Source: Pannonibacter tanglangensis
GTDB lineage: Bacteria; Pseudomonadota; Alphaproteobacteria; Rhizobiales; Stappiaceae
Assembly (NCBI RefSeq): GCF_009915685.1
Contig: NZ_JAABLP010000003.1
DNA: 64,000 nucleotides
Strand: one strand, 5' to 3'
The notes beneath the pieces are model-generated. The model made no database searches. It was not told where the DNA came from and worked only from the letters and a program-made list of their open reading frames with translations. This document shows positions 7,642 through 16,926 of the stretch, in pieces. Position 1 is the first letter of the stretch. Every line of letters starts with the position of its first letter. The position numbers were made by a program, and so were the translations under genes.

Positions 7642-9891
7642 ATGACCTCGTTCAGTCGTCTTCTTCCCTGGTTCGTCACGGCCTGCCTCGTCGGTTTCCT
7701 GGTCACGCTGCCGATCGGCACCCAGTCCCAGCTGGTGCTGGGCATCGTGCTCATCGGTGCGCTGCTGCTCGTGTGGCGATTCTGGCCCGGCCCGCACCAG
7801 CGGCTGGTCATGATGGCGATCGGCACGCTGCTGGTCCTGCGCTACCTGTACTGGCGTGCGACGAGCACGCTGCCCTCGACCAGCGACATGGCGGATTTCA
7901 TTCCGGGCATGATCCTGTTTGCCGCCGAACTGTTCTGCATCGGCATGCTGTTCATCAGCCTTTTCGTGGTCGCCAGCCCGCTCGAGCGCAAGCCGGCGCG
8001 GCGGCTTGCCGATGACGAGCTGCCAACCGTCGACGTCTTCATTCCGACCTACAACGAGGATGTCCACCTGCTCTCGGCAACGCTCGCGGCGGCCAGAGCC
8101 CTCGACTATCCGGCCGACCGGCTGCGCGTCTATCTTCTCGATGACGGCGGCACCGACCAGAAATGCGCGCAGGAGAATGTCTCGCTCGCGGCCGCCGCAC
8201 GGCGCCGGCGGGCGGAGCTGATGAGCCTGTGCAGCGACCTCGGTGCGACCTACCTGACCAGGGCGCGCAACGAGCACGCCAAGGCCGGCAACCTGAACAA
8301 CGGCCTTGCCCATTCCACCGGCGAACTGGTCGTCGTGTTCGACGCCGACCATGCGCCGGTGCGCGAGTTCCTGCGCGAGACCGTTGGCCATTTCCGTGAT
8401 GATGCCCGCCTGTTCCTCGTGCAGACGCCGCATTTCTTCCTGAACCCGGATCCGGTGGAAAAGAACCTGTCGACCTGGCTCAGGATGCCCTCGGAAAACG
8501 AGATGTTCTACTCGGTCATCCAGCGTGGTCTTGACCGGTGGAATGCGGCCTTCTTCTGCGGCTCGGCCGCGGTCCTGCGCCGGGCGGCCCTGGTGGAGGC
8601 GGGAGGCTTCTCCGGCGTCTCGATCACTGAGGACTGCGAGACGGCGCTGGAGCTGCACGCGCGCGGCTGGAACAGCCGCTATGTCGACCGTCCCATGATT
8701 GCCGGACTGCAGCCGGAAACCTTCGCCTCCTTCATCGGCCAGCGCTCGCGCTGGTGCCGGGGCATGATGCAGATCCTGCTGCTCAAGAATCCCCTGCTCA
8801 AGCGCGGTCTCTCCCTGCCGCAGCGGCTCTGCTACCTGTCGTCGGCGCTGTTCTGGGCCTTCCCGTTCCCGCGTCTCACGTTCCTCGTGGCGCCGCTGCT
8901 GTTCATCTTCTTCGACCTGAAGATCTTCATCGCCAACAGCCAGGAATTCGTCGCCTTCGCGGTGACCTACCTGATGGCGAACATGATCCTGCAGAACTAT
9001 CTTTATGGACGGGTGCGCTGGCCCTGGGTGTCCGAGCTCTACGAATACATCCAGTCCTTCTATCTCGCGCCCGCCATGCTGTCGGTCCTGCTCAATCCGC
9101 GCAAGCCGAGCTTCAACGTGACGGAAAAGGGCGTGACCACGAACCGCGACTTCCTGTCGTCGCTGGCAACGCCCTACTTCGTCAGCTTTGCCGTGCTCGT
9201 GGTTGCCATGGGCTATGCCGGCTGGCGCTATGCGACCCAGACGCTCGACAATGACCTCCTGGTCGTCGTCTGCATCTGGAATGCGCTGAACCTCGCGCTC
9301 GCGGCCGTTTCGCTCGGTGTCGTTTCGGAACGCTCGGAACGGCGGCGCAACCAGCGCCTTGCGGTCAACCGCTGCGGCCGTCTCGACCTGCATGGCGGCA
9401 GCCTGCCGGTGCAGATCCAGGACGCCTCGACCACCGGCGCGCGCGTCAAGCTGCTGACGCCGGGGGTCGACCTGCCCGGCGGGGAGGGCCTTCCGGTCGG
9501 CTGGCTGCATGTCGCGACGCTCGACGGCAAGACGGAAACCGGCGGCATTCCGGTCATCGTCCGGCGCACGATCAGCGAGCCCGACAGCATGGCCATCGGC
9601 CTGCAGTATCTGAAACCGACGCCGCAGCATTACACGGTGATTGCCGAGCTCATGTACGGCCAGGGCAAGCCCCTGTCGGACTTCTGGAACCTGCGCCGCG
9701 CCGGCAAGGGCCTGCTCAGGGGCACGCTGATGTTCCTGCGCATGTCGCTCGGCCAGATGGTGCGTGGCCTGCAGTTCGGCTGGCTGGCGCTCAGCCAGCC
9801 GAAACCGGATGCCTCCGACCAGCCGGTCGTGCCGCCACGGGCGCCGGAAACCGGCGGCACGGTGGCTCCGTTCAAGACGGCGGAGGGCTGA
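7642..9891 (+). CDS. bcsA: cellulose synthase catalytic subunit (UDP-forming)
   Basis: Membrane GT2 glycosyltransferase of 749 aa that polymerises UDP-glucose into beta-1,4-glucan at the inner membrane. N-terminal membrane helices are followed by the GT domain: DDG (168), DAD (234-236), FFCG (305-308), TED (329-331) and QRSRW (367-371). After further membrane helices comes a PilZ domain with RRNQR (about 568-572) and DASTTG (594-599), the c-di-GMP binding signature. The ATG at 7642 is preferred over the GTG at 7633. First gene of the cellulose operon; expected to be switched on by c-di-GMP. Confidence 0.96.
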   Translation: MTSFSRLLPWFVTACLVGFLVTLPIGTQSQLVLGIVLIGALLLVWRFWPGPHQRLVMMAIGTLLVLRYLYWRATSTLPSTSDMADFIPGMILFAAELFCIGMLFISLFVVASPLERKPARRLADDELPTVDVFIPTYNEDVHLLSATLAAARALDYPADRLRVYLLDDGGTDQKCAQENVSLAAAARRRRAELMSLCSDLGATYLTRARNEHAKAGNLNNGLAHSTGELVVVFDADHAPVREFLRETVGHFRDDARLFLVQTPHFFLNPDPVEKNLSTWLRMPSENEMFYSVIQRGLDRWNAAFFCGSAAVLRRAALVEAGGFSGVSITEDCETALELHARGWNSRYVDRPMIAGLQPETFASFIGQRSRWCRGMMQILLLKNPLLKRGLSLPQRLCYLSSALFWAFPFPRLTFLVAPLLFIFFDLKIFIANSQEFVAFAVTYLMANMILQNYLYGRVRWPWVSELYEYIQSFYLAPAMLSVLLNPRKPSFNVTEKGVTTNRDFLSSLATPYFVSFAVLVVAMGYAGWRYATQTLDNDLLVVVCIWNALNLALAAVSLGVVSERSERRRNQRLAVNRCGRLDLHGGSLPVQIQDASTTGARVKLLTPGVDLPGGEGLPVGWLHVATLDGKTETGGIPVIVRRTISEPDSMAIGLQYLKPTPQHYTVIAELMYGQGKPLSDFWNLRRAGKGLLRGTLMFLRMSLGQMVRGLQFGWLALSQPKPDASDQPVVPPRAPETGGTVAPFKTAEG

Positions 9892-9894
9892 GCG

Positions 9895-12297
9895 ATGACC
9901 TCTCCCGTCCGCCCGACCACATCCCTGGCCGGCGTCTGGCTGCTGCGCAGCACGGCCCTTGCCGCCATGCTCCTCGCCGGCGTGGTCCTTCCCGCCGCCG
10001 CCCCGGTCGTCGCGTCCGAGCCGGTGGCGAGCGAGCCCGCGCCCGACCGCACCTTCCGCCCCCTGCCCGCGCTTGCCGGCGGACTGCGGCTGTCCGGCGA
10101 GAGCGATCACCGCGAGTGGCCCGTCTATCTGACCCGCACCCAGGCTGCGCAGCCGGGGGTCTTCGAGCTGGTGCTGACCTCGGCCGTGTCCGTGATGCCG
10201 GAGGGCTCGACGCTGCGCCTTGCCGTCAATGGCCAGACCCTCGGCGAACAGCCGATCAAGGCCTTCGGCCAGCCGCAGCTCCTGCGGTTCGATCTGCCTC
10301 CCGGTGCGCTGCAACCCGGTCTCAATGCGCTGCGGCTGACGGTCAGCCAGCGTCACCGGGTGGCCTGCGACACACCCTCCACCTACGAGCTGTGGAGCGA
10401 CATCGACCCGGCCCGCACCGGCCTGCGCTTTGCGGACGCTTCACTCGGCCTCGAGACCTTGCCGGATCTGGCAGCGCTCGCCCCCGACAGCCGCGGGGCC
10501 CAGCGCCTGCGCATCGTGCAGGGGGACCTGACCGACACGCTCGCCCTGACGCGCGCCGTCGGCGTTCTGACGCGCATCGCCCGGGAAACCGGCATCTCGC
10601 ATCCGATCGTCGAGGTGAGCGGCAGTGCCAGACCGGCCCCCGGCCTGACGCTGATCCTCGGCACTCCGACCGAGCTGCGTGCGCTCGGCAGCCCGGCCCT
10701 GCCGCAACCCGGCAACCTGACCCTGGTCGAGGGCGAGGGCGGCGTGACGCTGGTCGTGGCCGAGCAGGACCAGGACGGCCTGGATGCGCTCGCGGCCCGC
10801 ATCGGGTCGGGCGATCTGTCGCTGGCAGCGCGCAGCGGGTCTGCGGACGGCGCGGCCGCGCTGGACCGCCTGCTGCCGCGCCCCGTGGAGCCGGGCACGA
10901 CGCTGACCCTTGCCGATCTCGGCGCCCGGACCAGCGAGTTCAACGGCCGCCTGCAGCGCACGCGGTTCGACCTGCGGCTCCCCGACGACTTCTTCCCGGC
11001 CGAGACCGGCACGATCAACCTGTCGCTGGCAGGCGGCTATGCCGCAGGGCTGGATCCCTCCAGCCAGATCGTCGTGCGTGTCAACGGCGAGGTGGCCGCC
11101 GGCCTGCCGCTGTCGGATCCGGCCGGCGACGTCTTCGCCGACAAGGTCCTGCGCCTGTCGCTGAAGGCATTCCGACCGGGGCTCAACAGCGTCGAGATCA
11201 CGACCCAGACCGAGACCGCCGCCGACCGGCAGTGCGACACGCTCGCAGCCCTGCACGAGCCGCCGCGCTTTCTGCTGGTTGACGAGACGCGGCTGGACAT
11301 TCCGGCCTATCCGCGCCTGCTCGGCCTGCCCTCGCTCAACGCCAGCCTGACGGGCGGGCTCGCGCGCAAGGCCGGCGGCGACGTGCCGGTCTACGTGCCC
11401 TTCGCCACGCCCGACATGCTGTCGGCAGCGGCCACGCTTGCCGTCCGGCTCGGGATGGACATGGACGGACAGGGCAGTGTCTCGATCCGGGTGGGACGCC
11501 CGCAGCCGGATGAACCTGCCGCGGTGCTGGTCGGCGCTTTCGGTGACCTGTCGCCGGCGGCCCTGGCGGCGGCCGGACTGGATGCCGGACGCCTGCGCGC
11601 GGCCTGGAGCGCGCCGACCCTCGACGGCAGCACGCCGCAGATGGTCAATGCCTCCAACCCGCTGCAGCGGCGTGTCGTCTCGCTGCAGTCGATCAGCCGG
11701 TCCGATCCGGTGATGACGGGCTCCATCCGCACGCCGCAGGAGGCAGCCGCCGCGCAGCCGGAGCGATCCCTGACCGCCACGCCGGGATCCAGCGACGAGG
11801 TGATGCAGCGCTGGCTGCAGGCGCATGAGGACCGCGACCTGCTGCGCAGCACCCTCTCCCGCGTCGAGACGGCGGTCACGGGGCTTTTCGTGCGGCCCGA
11901 CAGTCCGCGCCAGCCGCTGACGCCGGGCACGACGCTGGTCATCGCCCAGGGGCGACCGATGGCCGAGACCGGAGGCTTCTGGACGGTCGTCACCGCACCA
12001 AGCCCGGCGGCACTGTCGATTGCCGTCGAGGACATCGTGGCCCCCGGGATGTGGCGTCAGCTCGCCGGGCACGAGGCGCGGTACGACATGCAGACCGGAC
12101 TGGTGACGACGGATGCGGGCGCGCCGGACTTCCATGTCGTGACCGCGCCGGAGTCGGCGGCAAACTGGCGACTGGTTGCCGCGGGCTGGCTGTCTGGCAA
12201 TCCGCTTGCCTATGCAGGGCTGCTGCTGGCAGCAGCGCTCTGCCTGGCTCTGGCCACGGGCCGGGCGCTGCGCCCGGGCGGACAGGTGCGCTCCTGA
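9895..12297 (+). CDS. bcsB: cellulose synthase subunit BcsB
   Basis: Periplasmic, membrane-anchored partner of BcsA, 800 aa. An N-terminal signal segment (about residues 20-40) is followed by the large beta-rich carbohydrate-binding and flavodoxin-like region typical of BcsB, and a single C-terminal membrane helix (PLAYAGLLLAAALCLALA) that packs on BcsA. It starts three bases after bcsA and its stop overlaps the bcsZ start, so the three genes are translationally linked. It guides the nascent glucan through the periplasm. Confidence 0.94.
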   Translation: MTSPVRPTTSLAGVWLLRSTALAAMLLAGVVLPAAAPVVASEPVASEPAPDRTFRPLPALAGGLRLSGESDHREWPVYLTRTQAAQPGVFELVLTSAVSVMPEGSTLRLAVNGQTLGEQPIKAFGQPQLLRFDLPPGALQPGLNALRLTVSQRHRVACDTPSTYELWSDIDPARTGLRFADASLGLETLPDLAALAPDSRGAQRLRIVQGDLTDTLALTRAVGVLTRIARETGISHPIVEVSGSARPAPGLTLILGTPTELRALGSPALPQPGNLTLVEGEGGVTLVVAEQDQDGLDALAARIGSGDLSLAARSGSADGAAALDRLLPRPVEPGTTLTLADLGARTSEFNGRLQRTRFDLRLPDDFFPAETGTINLSLAGGYAAGLDPSSQIVVRVNGEVAAGLPLSDPAGDVFADKVLRLSLKAFRPGLNSVEITTQTETAADRQCDTLAALHEPPRFLLVDETRLDIPAYPRLLGLPSLNASLTGGLARKAGGDVPVYVPFATPDMLSAAATLAVRLGMDMDGQGSVSIRVGRPQPDEPAAVLVGAFGDLSPAALAAAGLDAGRLRAAWSAPTLDGSTPQMVNASNPLQRRVVSLQSISRSDPVMTGSIRTPQEAAAAQPERSLTATPGSSDEVMQRWLQAHEDRDLLRSTLSRVETAVTGLFVRPDSPRQPLTPGTTLVIAQGRPMAETGGFWTVVTAPSPAALSIAVEDIVAPGMWRQLAGHEARYDMQTGLVTTDAGAPDFHVVTAPESAANWRLVAAGWLSGNPLAYAGLLLAAALCLALATGRALRPGGQVRS

Positions 12298-13547
12298 TGC
12301 GGCGCGGGATCATCCGGTTTGCAGGCGTGGTCGTGTTCGGAACGGCTCTGGCAGGGTGGATTGCAGTGACCGACTTCACCCCGTCCGCGCCCGAGGGACG
12401 CCAGCCGCTGCTTGTGGGCGCTTCCATGGCCCATCCGGCCGGCGGACCTCTCCCCGTGGCGCCGCAGGGAGCGGGCGAAGGGGCGCCCCCTGCATCAACC
12501 GTGGCTGCGACCCTGGCGCCGGCCTCGGCGGCCAGCGTGAAGGTGCTGCCGAGACCGCTGCCCGGCAGCCTCGCGGCGCCGGAGCTGTGGGCTGACTACA
12601 CCCGCCGCTTCGTCTCCCCCGAGGGTCGGGTCATCGACACGGCCAACGGCGGCATCAGTCATTCCGAAGGCCAGGGCTACGGCATGCTCCTGGCTGTCGC
12701 CGCCGATGACCGGCCGGTGTTCGACCGGATCTGGTCGTGGACACAGGCCAATCTCGACGTGCGGGATGACGGGCTTGCCGCATGGCGCTGGGAGCCCGGC
12801 GCAAGTCCGGCCGTGACGGACCGCAACAACGCCAGCGACGGCGACCTCCTGATCGCCTGGGCCCTTGCCGAGGCCGGGCGTCACTGGGCCGACGCAACCC
12901 TGACCGATGCGGCCCGGGCGCGGGCGCGGGCCCTGCGCGACCTTGTCACCGAGGACAGGAACGGTCGTCCGATGCTTCTGCCGGGGGCCTCCGGCTTCAC
13001 GGCAGACGACCGGCCGGACGGTCCCGTTGTCAATCCATCCTACTGGGTGTTCCCGGCCTTTCCGGTGCTGGCCGCGCTCGACGGCGGCCCGCGCCGTGCC
13101 GTCGACTGGACGGCGCTTTCGATGAGCGGACTGGCGCTGCTGGCCGAAAGCCGCTTCGGCGCGCAACACCTGCCGGCCGAGTGGGTCGCGCTCGGTGCCG
13201 AGGCCCCAAGGCCTGCCGAGGGCTTTCCGCCCCTGTTCGGCTACAACGCCATCCGCGTGCCGCTGTATCTCGCCTGGGCGGGACCGAGCGAGCGGCAGCA
13301 GCTAGCGCCCTTTGCAGCCGCCTGGAGCAGCCGCGTGCCCGAGGTCGTGGACCTGACCACAGGCACACCGGGCGACCGCCTGACCGACCGCGGCTACCGC
13401 GCCATCGCCGATCTGGTGCGCTGCGTCATGGAAGGCACGCCGATGCCGGCGGACCTGCGGGTGCCGTCCGACGAGCCCTACTACCCCGCCACCCTGAGGG
13501 CCCTCGCCCTCGTCGCCGTCAAGCAGAGGTATCCCGAATGCTGGTGA
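12297..13547 (+). CDS. bcsZ: endo-beta-1,4-glucanase, GH8 family
   Basis: Periplasmic cellulase of 416 aa that trims or untangles glucan during synthesis. The ATG at 12297 overlaps the bcsB stop (ATGA-type junction). An N-terminal hydrophobic anchor is followed by a Pro/Ala-rich linker (about 45-90) and the GH8 domain: catalytic acid Glu124 in HSEGQGYGM, and NNASDGDLL with Asp181 and Asp183, one of which is the base or a sugar-binding residue. The long linker is an addition compared with compact enterobacterial BcsZ. Confidence 0.92.
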   Translation: MRRGIIRFAGVVVFGTALAGWIAVTDFTPSAPEGRQPLLVGASMAHPAGGPLPVAPQGAGEGAPPASTVAATLAPASAASVKVLPRPLPGSLAAPELWADYTRRFVSPEGRVIDTANGGISHSEGQGYGMLLAVAADDRPVFDRIWSWTQANLDVRDDGLAAWRWEPGASPAVTDRNNASDGDLLIAWALAEAGRHWADATLTDAARARARALRDLVTEDRNGRPMLLPGASGFTADDRPDGPVVNPSYWVFPAFPVLAALDGGPRRAVDWTALSMSGLALLAESRFGAQHLPAEWVALGAEAPRPAEGFPPLFGYNAIRVPLYLAWAGPSERQQLAPFAAAWSSRVPEVVDLTTGTPGDRLTDRGYRAIADLVRCVMEGTPMPADLRVPSDEPYYPATLRALALVAVKQRYPECW

Positions 13548-15556
13548 GACCCCGTCTTCTCCTCGGAGCTGCGCTTCTCGTTCACGGCCTCGGCGGAGGC
13601 AGCTCCGCCCTGGCACAGACCTTTGCCTCCGCCCCGGAAACCCTGCCGGATCCGGTTGCGGCCGGCGCAGGTGCCGCGCTCGCCCAGCCGGGCGTCGACG
13701 AAAGCGCGTTGCGCTACTACGCCGCCCAGAACAACCGCGAGCGGGTGGAGGCGGAAATCCGTCGCCTGCGGACGCTGCATCCCGGCTGGGTGCCGCCGAA
13801 GGATCTCTTCACCGGCGCGGCCCGGGCCAACCCGAACCAGGATCTCTGGGACCTGTTCGCACAGGACCGTCTCGACCTGCTCCGGACCGAGATCGCCCGG
13901 CGCCAGGCCGGCGATGCCGGCTGGCAACCGCCGGCAGAGCTTCTAGAAAAGATGGCGCGGAAGGAAACGCGGCTGCGGCTGATCCAGGCCTCCGAGGCCG
14001 GCCGGCATGCGGATGTCATCGCCGCCATCGAGACCGATCCGATGTTGCTCACCGTGGCCGATCTCGATGTGCTGTGGCGCGTGGCGGCCGCCTATGCCGC
14101 CTCGGGCGCGACCGCCGAGGCCTTCGATCTCTACGCGCTGGCGCTTTCGGCCGGGGAGGTCGCGGCGACCGACAAGCGCGCGACGGCGCAGAAGGCCGTT
14201 GCGGTGCTGCCGCTCAGCCAGTCACAGCGCCTTCTCGAGGATCTGCGCCGGGCCGGAGCCACGCCGGGTCTCGATGTCTCCGACGTGGAGCGGGATCTCG
14301 CCCGCCGCTGGGCATCGGACTATCTCGAGCTGCGGCAGGACGTGGCCCCGTCCCAGGCGATGCTGGAAATCCTCGCCCGTCCTGCGGGCGCCGGAGCCGA
14401 GGCCGACCACGAGATGATCAACGCCCGCCTGCTGGGCTGGCTGCACCGTCGCGCCGGACGTCATGGCGAGGCTCTCCGGCTGTTCGAGCAGGCCAGCGCA
14501 GGGACAACGGGGGCGGCTGCAGCCGACGCCCAGCTCGGGCGCGCCCTGTCGCTCGCCGGTCTCGGGCGGGGAGCGGAGGCCGAACAGATTGCCGGCGACA
14601 ACCGCCAGATCTCGTCGGCGCTGGAGGATCTCTTCATCGGCCTTGTCGCCGAGGACCTGACGTCGGCAACGCCGCGTCCGGCTGCCGAAGGCCGGCTCGA
14701 GGCCTTTGCCGAGGCGGTGCGAAACCGCCAGTCTGCGGCCGGCGCCTCCGCGCTCGGCTGGTACGCCTTCTCGCTGAAGCAGCATGCGGCCGCCGCAGCC
14801 TGGTTCGAGACCGCCGTCGCCTGGGGGGGCGATGACAAGGCGGCGGAGGGGCATGTGCTGGCGACCCTTGCACTCGGCGACCGGACGGCGGCGACCGCGC
14901 TTCTGGCAACCTACACCGGGCGGCATCCGCGCCTCGCCAGCCTGACGCTGACCGCGCCACGGACCGGAGGTGCCGCACCCGGGCGGAGCGGCGGCGGTGC
15001 CCTGGCCAAGGCGGAGAAGGCCCGCAAGGCCGGTGACCCGGCCGGCTGCCTGCGCCTGGCCGGACCGGTTGCCGGGGCCGAAGCCGCCCTGCTGCGCGGC
15101 TGGTGCCTGATGGATCTCGACCGGCCGGAGGAAGCAGCCCTTGCCTTCAACGCCGCCCTGTCGGGCGATCGCAAGACCTCGCGCGATGCCGCCTATGGCC
15201 GGTCTCTGGCAATGCTGCGGGTCGGGCGGTCCTTCGACGCTGTGGAAGCGGCACAGAGCGTCGACCAGCCGGTCGAACGTCGCCAGGAGGTGGCGAGCGC
15301 CGCACTGGCGCAGGCGGCGGCCAGCGCCTTCGAGGCGGGCAACTATGCCGGCACGCTGGCAGCGCTTGACCGCCGTCGCCTGCTGGTGCCCGAACCGCGC
15401 GACCTGATGCTGCTGCGCGGCTGGGCCCTGATCCACACCGGCCAGAAGACCGCCGCCCGCGAGGTCTTCACCCTGCTCGACCGGCAGCTTTCCTCGAAGG
15501 AAACCCGCGCCGGCCTGCAAGAACTGGACCCGATCCTGGTGCTCGGGAGGGAATGA
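13538..15556 (+). CDS. bcsK: TPR protein of the cellulose operon (BcsK-type)
   Basis: Protein of 672 aa with a signal peptide (LLLGAALLVHG to ALAQ) and a long array of helical tetratricopeptide-like repeats through to the C-terminus. The start ATG lies 10 bases inside bcsZ. The large outer-membrane barrel of BcsC is absent, so this is not BcsC; position and architecture match the TPR protein BcsK of rhizobial-type cellulose operons. A scaffolding or assembly role in the periplasm is inferred. The gene symbol rests on operon order rather than on a recognised motif. Confidence 0.72.
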   Translation: MLVRPRLLLGAALLVHGLGGGSSALAQTFASAPETLPDPVAAGAGAALAQPGVDESALRYYAAQNNRERVEAEIRRLRTLHPGWVPPKDLFTGAARANPNQDLWDLFAQDRLDLLRTEIARRQAGDAGWQPPAELLEKMARKETRLRLIQASEAGRHADVIAAIETDPMLLTVADLDVLWRVAAAYAASGATAEAFDLYALALSAGEVAATDKRATAQKAVAVLPLSQSQRLLEDLRRAGATPGLDVSDVERDLARRWASDYLELRQDVAPSQAMLEILARPAGAGAEADHEMINARLLGWLHRRAGRHGEALRLFEQASAGTTGAAAADAQLGRALSLAGLGRGAEAEQIAGDNRQISSALEDLFIGLVAEDLTSATPRPAAEGRLEAFAEAVRNRQSAAGASALGWYAFSLKQHAAAAAWFETAVAWGGDDKAAEGHVLATLALGDRTAATALLATYTGRHPRLASLTLTAPRTGGAAPGRSGGGALAKAEKARKAGDPAGCLRLAGPVAGAEAALLRGWCLMDLDRPEEAALAFNAALSGDRKTSRDAAYGRSLAMLRVGRSFDAVEAAQSVDQPVERRQEVASAALAQAAASAFEAGNYAGTLAALDRRRLLVPEPRDLMLLRGWALIHTGQKTAAREVFTLLDRQLSSKETRAGLQELDPILVLGRE

Positions 15557-16695
15557 TGACGCACACCGGACATGCCCGCAGCCTCGTCCTGGGCCTCGCA
15601 GCGCTGGCCGCTGCGGGCTGCAGCCAGGTGCCCCCTGCCGTCACGGCCTACCACGATGCGGCCCTGTCGGTGCTGACGGACAGCGCGCCCCGCGAGGTCG
15701 GGGCGGCGATGGCCCTCGCCCGCCTGCCCGAGGCGGCCGGACAGGTCATCCGGGTCACGCAAAGCCGTTCGGGCGGTGTCGAGCGGCAGCGGATCACCCT
15801 TGCGGGCGATCCCGCCACCAGCGGCGAAAATGCAATCGAGATCCGTCTGACCCGGCGCGGCACCGGTCCGGCGCCCTCGGCCGCTGTGATCCGGAGCGAG
15901 ATGGCGACGGCCTTTCCTGGCCGCAGCCTCGGGCTGTCGAACCGGTTGCCGGTCAATGCCTATGGCCCCTTCGGCGTCGCCAGCGACGGGCGGGGCTGTG
16001 CCTATCTGTGGCAGGACGTGCAGCGGGCAACCGGCGACAGTGGCCTGTTCCGAGCGCGCAGCCATGACATGGCCGAGATCCGTGTCCGGCTGTGCCGTGC
16101 GGGCCTGACCGAGACGGCAGCCGTGGATCTGATGCAGCGCCTGCAACTTGCCATACCGGGGATTTCCTCGGCCAACCTTCTGTCCAGCCTCGCCGCGCCC
16201 GGTCAGCCGCTCGCTCCGGCGCTGGCGCGCGTCGACACGTTGCTCGGCGCCCCTGGGATGCGCCCCGACATACGCCCGGAACCTCACATGGAATCTCGCA
16301 TGGAGCCAGCTCTGGCGCCTGCCCCGACGGCCAGCCGGCCTGTTCCCCCGGTTGTGCGGCCGGCTGGTGCAGCAGCCCCGAAGGTGGTCGCTCCGGCCGC
16401 GACAGCCGTGGCCATTCCGCTTCCCGACCCGGTGACCACGCCGTCGCCCGGGCAGACCGCACCCCTTCGGACGACGCCGACCGTGCCCCTGCCGCATGCC
16501 GTTGCCCAGCCGGCGGCAGCTGCTGCGGCGGCTCCGGTCCGGGTGCCGCTTCCGTCCGCCACGGCCGGAGGCGGGCAGGCCGGAGATGGCCAGGCAACCG
16601 GAGGAAAGGGAAGCGTCGGCCCTGCGGCAGCCGTGGCACCGACGCTGGCGCAAGCCGCGCCGGGGATGGTCGTCAGGCCCATTCCCCTACCCTGA
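15553..16695 (+). CDS. bcsN: cellulose biosynthesis protein BcsN, probable lipoprotein
   Basis: Protein of 380 aa with an N-terminal signal and a lipobox-like AAAGCSQ, suggesting lipid anchoring in the envelope. The first 220 residues resemble BcsN of Agrobacterium/Rhizobium operons (RLPEAAG, VERQRITLAGD, GENAIEIRL). The rest, from about residue 240, is low-complexity Pro/Ala/Val sequence, which may span the periplasm or be disordered. It overlaps bcsK by 4 bases behind a GGGAGG site and closes the operon. Molecular function is unknown even in studied species. Confidence 0.75.
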   Translation: MMTHTGHARSLVLGLAALAAAGCSQVPPAVTAYHDAALSVLTDSAPREVGAAMALARLPEAAGQVIRVTQSRSGGVERQRITLAGDPATSGENAIEIRLTRRGTGPAPSAAVIRSEMATAFPGRSLGLSNRLPVNAYGPFGVASDGRGCAYLWQDVQRATGDSGLFRARSHDMAEIRVRLCRAGLTETAAVDLMQRLQLAIPGISSANLLSSLAAPGQPLAPALARVDTLLGAPGMRPDIRPEPHMESRMEPALAPAPTASRPVPPVVRPAGAAAPKVVAPAATAVAIPLPDPVTTPSPGQTAPLRTTPTVPLPHAVAQPAAAAAAAPVRVPLPSATAGGGQAGDGQATGGKGSVGPAAAVAPTLAQAAPGMVVRPIPLP

Positions 16696-16826
16696 ACGGG
16701 ACTGGCCGGAGACGCGGAGACCCGGCTTTACGCAAACTTTACGCTGACCCGCCGCATCCGGCATCGCGCCTTTACGCATCGCGGGCCTAATGGATAGGCC
16801 GTCCTTTCAACAAGGGTGGCAGGTCC
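16696..16826 (+). promoter_or_regulatory. kdp promoter region with phased TTTACGC repeats
   Basis: TTTACGC occurs at 16727, 16738 and 16771, all in the same orientation, with start-to-start distances of 11 and 33 bases, i.e. one and three helical turns. This is the arrangement expected for an OmpR-family regulator such as KdpE. A perfect inverted repeat GGCCTA-N5-TAGGCC (16784-16800) lies between the last repeat and kdpF. The -10 element is not clear. Confidence 0.5.
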
Positions 16827-16916
16827 ATGACACTTGATGTTGCACTGGGGCTGGCGCTGGCCGCCGGCCTCTTCGTTTATCTTCTCGCCGCGCTCCTCGC
16901 GCCCGAGCGGTTCTGA
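16827..16916 (+). CDS. kdpF: K+-transporting ATPase subunit KdpF
   Basis: A 29-residue single-span hydrophobic peptide beginning MTLDVALGLALAAG and ending LLAPERF, the size and composition of KdpF, which stabilises the KdpABC complex in the inner membrane. It lies 10 bases before kdpA, which fixes its identity. Confidence 0.85.
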   Translation: MTLDVALGLALAAGLFVYLLAALLAPERF

Positions 16917-16926
16917 GGGGGCAGCG

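Noticed and set aside
7522..10356. 944-codon open frame antisense to bcsA
   Set aside because: Gln/Arg/Gly-rich translation without any recognisable domain, lying exactly opposite bcsA; a GC-bias shadow. The same applies to the long antisense frames opposite kdpAB (16807-19956), kdpD (20182-24042), addB and addA.
13612..13628. Sigma-54 (-24/-12) promoter TGGCAC...TTGC inside bcsK
   Set aside because: Spacing is one base too long and the site lies within coding sequence directed at no gene start.
13538..15556. BcsC outer-membrane cellulose exporter
   Set aside because: Length is about half that of BcsC and no C-terminal beta-barrel is visible; the protein is TPR-like throughout.
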